Source: Aestuariivirga sp. (GTDB taxonomy: Bacteria; Pseudomonadota; Alphaproteobacteria; Rhizobiales; Aestuariivirgaceae). Taken from it: DNA of 64,000 nt. The notes below the pieces were generated by a model. It was not told the DNA's origin. It saw only the letters and a program-made list of their open reading frames with translations, and searched no databases. A program made the position numbers and the translations under genes. Below are positions 51,821-64,000 of the stretch, piece by piece; positions within the stretch are counted from its first letter, which is position 1; every line of letters begins with the position of its first letter. The stretch covers positions 62,001 through 126,000 of the forward strand of contig NZ_JADCDB010000014.1 of assembly GCF_020252395.1 (NCBI RefSeq), in the 5' to 3' direction.

Positions 51821-52285
51821 ATGGGACAGATCGACAAGCGCCTCGCCGAACTCGGCATCACACTGCCCGTGGCGGCAAAGCCCGTGGCCAATTACGTGCC
51901 CTGGGTGCGCACGGGGAACCTCGTGTTCATCTCTGGCCAGGGCCCATTGGAGGACGGAAAAGTCATATGGCCCGGCTGCCTCGGCATCGACGTGTCGCTG
52001 GAGGACGGCGCCAAATCGGCGCGGCTCTGCGGCATCAACGTGCTGGCGCAGTTGAAGGATGCATGCGGCGGCGACCTAGACCGGGTGAAGCGCGTGGTCA
52101 AGCTGCTGGGCTTCGTCAATGCGGCGCCCTCTTTCAAGGACCACCCCAAGGTTATCAACGGCGCCTCCGACCTGATGGTCGAGGTGTTCGGCGACAAGGG
52201 CCGCCACGCGCGCTCCGCCGTCGCATCGCCGTCACTTCCGATGGGCATCTCCACAGAAGTCGAGGCCATCGTCGAAGTGGAGTGA
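51821..52285 (+). CDS. RidA family protein
   Basis: 154 residues from the ATG at 51821 (AGGAG upstream). YjgF/RidA fold: 'YVPWVRTGNLVFISGQGPLEDG', 'VKLLGFVNAAPSFKDHPKVINGASDLMVEVFGDKGRHARSAVASPSLPMG'. The conserved Arg at about 137 (GRHARSAV) is the residue that binds imine intermediates in RidA. Belongs to the longer 'RidA' subgroup usually next to GDPD; 2 bases separate it from that gene. Confidence 0.9.
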   Translation: MGQIDKRLAELGITLPVAAKPVANYVPWVRTGNLVFISGQGPLEDGKVIWPGCLGIDVSLEDGAKSARLCGINVLAQLKDACGGDLDRVKRVVKLLGFVNAAPSFKDHPKVINGASDLMVEVFGDKGRHARSAVASPSLPMGISTEVEAIVEVE

Positions 52286-52287
52286 AC

Positions 52288-53046
52288 ATGAACGGAACGA
52301 AGAGCTGGCGCGCTGCCGATCTGGTGACCGCGCGTCCGATCGCCCACCGCGGGCGGCATGACGTCACCAAGGGCATCGTCGAGAACACGGCATCTGCCTT
52401 TTACGCCGCGATTGCAGGTGGATATCCAATCGAGTGCGATCTGCAGCGGACGCGCGACGGCGAGGCCATGGTGTTCCACGACGACCATCTGGACCGCCTC
52501 ACCGAGGGCCACGGGCTGGTGAAGAACATCAGCGCGGCGGAGATGAAGGCGCTGGCGATTCGAAATTCGCGGGACCGGGTGCAGACGCTGGCCGAGCTCC
52601 TCGCCCAGGTGCGGGGCCAGGTGCCGCTCATCATCGAGCTCAAGTCCAATTGGGACGGCGACGTGCGTTTGGCCGAGCGGGCAATCGAGGTGCTGAAGGG
52701 CTATGACGGCCCCTATTGCCTCATGTCCTTCGACCCGGACATGATCGCGGCGGTGCGCCGCCTGTCGCCCGCCACCATCCGCGGCATTGTGGCGGAGCGC
52801 TGCGATGATCCCTATTACGGCGCGCTGCCGCTGGCCAAGCAGATGGAACTGCGCACCTTCTCGCATGTATCGCGCACCAGGCCCGACTTCGTGTCGTTTC
52901 AGTTCGAGGAACTGCCCTGGGCGCCGATCACCGCGCTGCGCAGCTCCGGCGTGCCGGTCATCAGCTGGACAATCCGCACGCCTGAACAGGCCGTAATGGC
53001 TAGAAGATGCTCCGACCAGATCACCTTCGAGGGATTCCCAGCCTGA
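52288..53046 (+). CDS. Glycerophosphodiester phosphodiesterase
   Basis: 252 residues from the ATG at 52288. Hydrolyses glycerophosphodiesters to glycerol 3-phosphate and alcohol. TIM-barrel motifs: PIAHRGRHD (His), 'ENTASAFYAAIAGGYPIECDLQRTRDGEAMVFHDDHLDRLT' (metal Glu/Asp and catalytic His), PLIIELKSNW, and 'VPVISWTIRTPEQ' near the C-terminus. No signal peptide, so cytoplasmic. Second gene of RidA-GDPD-DUF482-HIT, a co-directional set common in Hyphomicrobiales. Confidence 0.92.
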   Translation: MNGTKSWRAADLVTARPIAHRGRHDVTKGIVENTASAFYAAIAGGYPIECDLQRTRDGEAMVFHDDHLDRLTEGHGLVKNISAAEMKALAIRNSRDRVQTLAELLAQVRGQVPLIIELKSNWDGDVRLAERAIEVLKGYDGPYCLMSFDPDMIAAVRRLSPATIRGIVAERCDDPYYGALPLAKQMELRTFSHVSRTRPDFVSFQFEELPWAPITALRSSGVPVISWTIRTPEQAVMARRCSDQITFEGFPA

Positions 53047-53047
53047 C

Positions 53048-54187
53048 ATGCTGAGGGCCGTGACCAGTGCCCTGGCGATCGCGCGGGCGGACTGGGACCG
53101 CCTCGCCAACCCTCCTGACGCCGAATTCAACCCGCTCGTCAGCCATGACTTTTTCCGCTGTCTGGAGGAGTCCGGCTGTGCCGTGGCGAAGACGGGCTGG
53201 ACGCCGCGCCACCTCGTGCTGGAGGTTGAGGGCCGCATCGCGGGCATCGCGCCCTGCTATCGCAAGGGCCATTCGCAGGGCGAATATGTCTTCGATTATG
53301 GCTGGGCCGATGCCTATGGGCGGGCCGCCGGGCGCTATTACCCCAAGATGCAGGTGTCGGTGCCCTTCACGCCCGTCACCGGGCCGCGGCTCTTCGCCAG
53401 GACCGAGGCAGAACGGCGCGAGCTCACCTCGGCTCTCATCGCGCTGTGCACCGAGGAGGAGGCATCCTCCGTGCACATCACCTTCCTGCCTGAGCGCGAC
53501 TGGGAGGCGCTCGGCGGCAAGCTGTGGCTCAAGCGCACCGACATCCAGTTTCACTGGATGAACAAGGGTTATGCGAGCTTCGATGACTTCCTCGGCTCTC
53601 TCTCATCGGGCAAGCGCAAGAACATCCGCAAGGAGCGCGCCTCGGTGGGTAACGCCGGCATTGCCATGCATGCGCTCACCGGCAAGGACATCGCAGAGCG
53701 GCACTGGGATGCCTTCTTCGACTTCTACATGGACACGGGCTCGCGCAAATGGGGATCTCCCTACCTGAACCGCCGCTTCTTCAGCATGATCGGCGAGGCA
53801 ATGAGCGAGCACATTCTGCTGGTGATCGCCGAGCGCGGCGGAAAACCGATCGCCGGCGCCCTCAACTTCATCGGCTCGCATGCGCTCTATGGCCGGAACT
53901 GGGGGGCCATCGAATATCACGGCAATCTGCATTTCGAGACCTGCTATTACCAGGCCATCGACTTCGCGATCGCGCGGAAGATGCCGCGCGTGGAGGCCGG
54001 CGCGCAGGGTGCGCACAAGCTGGCGCGGGGCTATCTGCCGCAGAAGACCTATTCGCTGCACTACCTCGCCCACCCCGGCCTGCAGCGGGCGGTGGCCAAC
54101 TACCTCGAAGCAGAGCGGGCCGGCATCGACCAGGAGCAGCAGGCGCTTGCAGCACACTCGCCTTTCCGGCAGGAACAGGACTTCTAG
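53048..54187 (+). CDS. GNAT/DUF482 family protein (peptidogalycan-biosynthesis type)
   Basis: 379 residues. The DUF482 pattern is clear: 'NPLVSHDFFRCLEESGCAV', 'WADAYGRAAGRYYPKMQVSVPFTPVTGPRL', 'FHWMNKGYASFDDFLGSLSSGKRKNIRKER', 'NFIGSHALYGRNWGA' and 'FETCYYQAIDFAIARKMPRVEAGAQGAHKLARGYLP'. It is related to FemABX/GNAT acyltransferases; the substrate is unknown. Starts 1 base after GDPD. Confidence 0.85.
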   Translation: MLRAVTSALAIARADWDRLANPPDAEFNPLVSHDFFRCLEESGCAVAKTGWTPRHLVLEVEGRIAGIAPCYRKGHSQGEYVFDYGWADAYGRAAGRYYPKMQVSVPFTPVTGPRLFARTEAERRELTSALIALCTEEEASSVHITFLPERDWEALGGKLWLKRTDIQFHWMNKGYASFDDFLGSLSSGKRKNIRKERASVGNAGIAMHALTGKDIAERHWDAFFDFYMDTGSRKWGSPYLNRRFFSMIGEAMSEHILLVIAERGGKPIAGALNFIGSHALYGRNWGAIEYHGNLHFETCYYQAIDFAIARKMPRVEAGAQGAHKLARGYLPQKTYSLHYLAHPGLQRAVANYLEAERAGIDQEQQALAAHSPFRQEQDF

Positions 54188-54200
54188 AGGGACGAGACCG

Positions 54201-54623
54201 ATGAGCTATGACGCCAACAACATCTTCGCCAAGATCCTGCGGGCAGAGATTCCCTGCCACAAGGTCTACGAGGACGAGCACACGCTGGCCTTCATGGACG
54301 TCATGCCCCAGGCCGACGGACACACGCTGGTGATCCCCAAGATGCCGTTCCGCAACCTGCTCGACGCTGACCCGAAAGCGCTTGGCTCTCTCATGACAAC
54401 GGTGCACAAGGTGGCCAATGCGGCGAAGCGGGCCTTCGGCGCCGATGGCGTGCTCATCCAGCAGTTCAACGAACCGGCCGCGGGGCAGACGGTGTTTCAC
54501 CTTCATGTCCACGTGTTGCCGCGCCATGAGGGCGTGCCGCTCAGGCCCCATTCGGGCAAGATGGCGGATCATGCGGTGCTGGCCGAACACGCAGCACGGA
54601 TCACGGCCGCTCTCGCCAGTTGA
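54201..54623 (+). CDS. HIT family nucleotide hydrolase
   Basis: 140 residues from the ATG at 54201. HIT motif H100-x-H102-x-H104 (VFHLHVHVLPR), with 'NNIFAKILRAEIPCHKVYEDEHTLAFMDVMPQADGHTLVIPK' at the N-terminus. Likely hydrolyses adenosine 5'-monophosphoramidates or dinucleoside polyphosphates. 13 bases after the DUF482 gene. Confidence 0.92.
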   Translation: MSYDANNIFAKILRAEIPCHKVYEDEHTLAFMDVMPQADGHTLVIPKMPFRNLLDADPKALGSLMTTVHKVANAAKRAFGADGVLIQQFNEPAAGQTVFHLHVHVLPRHEGVPLRPHSGKMADHAVLAEHAARITAALAS

Positions 54624-54714
54624 GCCCGGCTACGGCCCCTCGCCAAACCCGGATGCGGGCGGCCATCGGTTTTCTGGCGCAATGTGCTATAATCGCAGAC
54701 AGTGGAGGTGACCC

Positions 54715-56094
54715 ATGTGCCTGGCCTGCGACCTGATCCAGCGACACCGGCGCAATCTCACGCGGCGCGGCATGCTTGCCGGAGCAGCAAGCCTCACCCT
54801 TGCCGCCGCCCTGCGCAGCCAGGCGTCCGCTGCAATGCCCCCCGCCACGACGCCGCCGCAGCTCATCACCGGCGCGCAGGTGTGGGACGGGGTTGCCGGC
54901 AAGCCCCTGGGGCCGCTCGACATACTGGTCACCGGCGGCAAGATCGCCGGACTGGGTCAGAACCTCTCCGCCCCCGAGGGCACGCGGCGCATTTCTCTGC
55001 CGGGCCATATGGTGACGCCCGGCTTCATCGACAGCCATGTTCATGTCACGCTGCGGCCCGAGCTGGAGGACAAGATCTTCTCGCTGTCGTCTTCCGCCAA
55101 GGCGCTGCTGGGGGTGGAGGCGCTGGGCATTCTGCTCGATCGCGGCTTCACCACAGTGCGCGACGTGGGCGACATGGACATCCACGGGTACACCACCATG
55201 GACCTGGCCCGCGCCATCGCGGAGCGCCAGATCGCCGGGCCGCGGCTCATTCCAGCGGGCCACCTCATTTCCACGCGCGGCGGTCACGGCGATGGCGGGC
55301 CGCTGCTCGGCGCCGACAGCGACCCGTGGCAGAACAGCCTTGCGGACGGTGTTGACGAAATCCGCAAGGTGGTGCGGCGCGAGATCAGCCGCGGGGCGCA
55401 ATGGATCAAATATGCCGGGTCTGGCGGCTTCTCGAGTCCGGCGGACGATCCTTCGCAAGTGCCCTACAGCCAGGAGGAGATGAACGTAATGGTGGAAACC
55501 GCCCGCGACCTGGGCATTCCCGCCACGCTGCACGTCTATGGCGACGGGGGCATCCGCCGGGCCCTCGTTGCGGGCGTGCGCTGTGTCGAGCACGGCAATC
55601 TGGCGACACCCGAAACGCTCGGCATCATCGAGGACAAGGGCGTGTTCCTGGTGCCCACGCAGATCGCGGTGATCCGCCAGGCGCGGCAGATCGATGACGA
55701 TGCCTTCTGGACGGCGGCGGGCAAGCCGCCCTATGTGCGGGCGAAGTACCGCAAGTACGCGGCGCAACTGATGCAGGCCGCGCATAATCTGGCGGACAGC
55801 AAGGTGCAGATTGCATTTGGCACCGACATCGGCACCTTTTCCTTTGCCACCAACAACGCCGGCGAATTTGCCGAGATGACGGCCAATGGCATTTCCACGC
55901 TGCGCGCGCTCAAAGCCGGCACCAGCGTGGCGGCGGAGCTGCTGCAGCAGCCCGACATCGGCGTTCTTGCCGCCGGCAAGACGGCGGACATCATCGCTAT
56001 GCCGGGAAACCCCTTCGACGACATCACCGTGACGGAGAAGGTCGAGTTCGTGATGCGCAGCGGGGTGGTGCACAAGGCTCCGGCAATGCCGTGA
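54715..56094 (+). CDS. Exported metal-dependent amidohydrolase
   Basis: 459 residues. The N-terminus has a twin-arginine-like signal: LTRRGMLAGAASLTLAAAL, then AxA near residue 39. The amidohydrolase barrel starts with GFIDSHVHV (H108 and H110), continues with 'WIKYAGSGGFSSPADDPSQVPYSQEEMNVMVETA' (metal-bridging Lys-type region) and 'CVEHGNL' (His), and ends with 'FGTDIGTF' (catalytic Asp). Relatives (imidazolonepropionase-like) cleave cyclic amides or dipeptides; the substrate is not predictable. GGAGG lies just upstream of the ATG. Confidence 0.87.
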   Translation: MCLACDLIQRHRRNLTRRGMLAGAASLTLAAALRSQASAAMPPATTPPQLITGAQVWDGVAGKPLGPLDILVTGGKIAGLGQNLSAPEGTRRISLPGHMVTPGFIDSHVHVTLRPELEDKIFSLSSSAKALLGVEALGILLDRGFTTVRDVGDMDIHGYTTMDLARAIAERQIAGPRLIPAGHLISTRGGHGDGGPLLGADSDPWQNSLADGVDEIRKVVRREISRGAQWIKYAGSGGFSSPADDPSQVPYSQEEMNVMVETARDLGIPATLHVYGDGGIRRALVAGVRCVEHGNLATPETLGIIEDKGVFLVPTQIAVIRQARQIDDDAFWTAAGKPPYVRAKYRKYAAQLMQAAHNLADSKVQIAFGTDIGTFSFATNNAGEFAEMTANGISTLRALKAGTSVAAELLQQPDIGVLAAGKTADIIAMPGNPFDDITVTEKVEFVMRSGVVHKAPAMP

Positions 56095-56171
56095 CGTGGG
56101 CCGGATTGATCAAAATCAAAGCGGTGCCGGTGCGCCACTCGCTAAGTTATACCCATAATGGGGAGATACTC

Positions 56172-56438
56172 ATGAATCACAAGCACCGCAAAGTCCTCCA
56201 CAGCCTGTTCAGCCATCCGCTGCCCTCCAACATCCAACTCCACGAGGTGGAGCCGGTGTTCAAGGAACTGGGCGCGGAACTGAGCCATTCCGGCCATGGC
56301 CGCCTGATGGTGAGCATGAAAGGCCACACTGCCACCTTCCACGGCGCCGATCACGGGCTCTCGAAGGACGAAGTGCACAACATGAAGAAGTTCATCGAAA
56401 CCTGCGGCATCGAGCCGGCACGGGATTATCCGTTGTAA
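56172..56438 (+). CDS. HicA-like orphan protein
   Basis: 88 residues from the ATG at 56172 (GGGAG upstream). Double-stranded-RNA-binding-like fold typical of HicA toxins: 'SNIQLHEVEPVFKELGAELSHSGHGRLMVSMKGHTATFHGADH', with the usual active His apparently in FHGADH/HSGHG, followed by 'LSKDEVHNMKKFIETCGI'. No HicB-type antitoxin is adjacent, so it may be a domesticated single-copy gene, or the toxicity may be lost. No strong link to the neighbours. Confidence 0.7.
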   Translation: MNHKHRKVLHSLFSHPLPSNIQLHEVEPVFKELGAELSHSGHGRLMVSMKGHTATFHGADHGLSKDEVHNMKKFIETCGIEPARDYPL

Positions 56439-56583
56439 GCTGCCAGGTTCAGCACTTCACATTCACCTCGCCCGGGCTTGGACCCGGGCGTGTTTGCTTG
56501 TGATCCAGGAACGCAGCCCGATGATTCTCCCTTCCGTCCATTGGCTGCGCCAACGGGAGAAGGACTCGCGGATACAGATCGCC

Positions 56584-56611
56584 AAAAAAAAGACCCGGTC
56601 TCCACCGGGCC
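56584..56611 (-). terminator. Intrinsic terminator of the rpoBC operon
   Basis: On the minus strand GGCCCGGT, GGAG loop, ACCGGGTC (one G-T pair), then T8 (the A-run 56584-56591). It lies 25 bases past the rpoC stop. Confidence 0.92.
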
Positions 56612-56636
56612 TCTTTCGCCTCATCTTCCGCCCGCC

Positions 56637-60803
<4,167 letters not shown>

Positions 60804-60901
60804 CGGCCATTTCTCCATTTTGTGCGGGGTGCGCGTAACCCGCGGGGTGTTCGAATTCCATTGGGGTGGCCGGCGGAAGGCTTCCCTGCCGCCTACCGGA
60901 C

Positions 60902-64000
<3,099 letters not shown>

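Overview
This window comes from a GC-rich (by eye about 65% G+C) alphaproteobacterial chromosome, most likely of the order Hyphomicrobiales (Rhizobiales). The evidence is conserved synteny plus family-level signatures: ruvX, pyrB, a pyrC-like gene, plsY and dprA; topA, rnr, DUF983, NUDIX and rpmG; dgt, argS, a SPOR protein, nagZ, scpA and scpB; the cysG, DUF2849, cysI, DUF934, cysH sulfate-assimilation operon; an EipB-type envelope protein; and a phasin. No rRNA, tRNA, CRISPR array or replication origin is visible.

Layout. 1-2118: leftward run of UPF0173 metallo-hydrolase, GNAT, MGMT-like and SRPBCC (partial) genes. 2215-7744: rightward housekeeping block (ruvX, AEC transporter, pyrB, catalytically dead pyrC, plsY, dprA). 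7774-12837: an XRE-cupin regulator facing the assimilatory sulfate reduction operon. 12848-17062: GST, rhodanese and MFS genes, a CDF metal transporter and a small hypothetical. 17229-25024: topA, NUDIX, rnr, an ELM1-like gene and a possible glycosyltransferase. 25046-25124: a decayed duplicate of part of rnr. 25262-28359: a TRAP transporter operon. 28596-33171: DUF983, NUDIX and rpmG, split by a mobile element. 33257-34738: an aldehyde dehydrogenase. 34835-43405: leftward dgt-argS-SPOR-nagZ-scpA-scpB run. 43414-44567: erpA-like and xthA. 44712-46037: a lower-GC Xre-RES toxin-antitoxin island. 46230-50683: phasin, D,D-carboxypeptidase, DnaJ-domain, VWA and EipB genes. 50764-56438: hydroxyacid dehydrogenase, RidA, GDPD, DUF482 GNAT, HIT, amidohydrolase and a HicA-like gene. 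56637-64000: rpoC and rpoB (5' end off the window).

Most notable find. Bases 29712-32931 are a complete, apparently young mobile element. Perfect 20-bp terminal inverted repeats and a perfect 8-bp target duplication (GATTTCCC) bound it. It has an IS1-like DDE transposase at one end and four co-oriented cargo genes: a HigB-like toxin, a HigA-type HTH fused to an HEXXH (ImmA/IrrE-type) metallopeptidase, and two small unknown genes, all linked by overlaps or short gaps. It therefore looks like a transporter IS carrying a toxin-antitoxin/metalloprotease cassette. It landed in the last codons of the NUDIX gene, and its own terminal repeat supplies the new stop codon, so the host gene survives nearly intact.

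Other points of interest: a pyrC paralog that has lost four of six expected active-site ligands, coupled to pyrB; a siroheme synthase whose methyltransferase half is degenerate and truncated; a three-gene Xre-RES locus whose lead gene may be a truncated remnant; a 16-18 bp palindrome in front of the XRE-cupin gene and the sulfur operon; and a possible leaderless promoter for the erpA-like gene.
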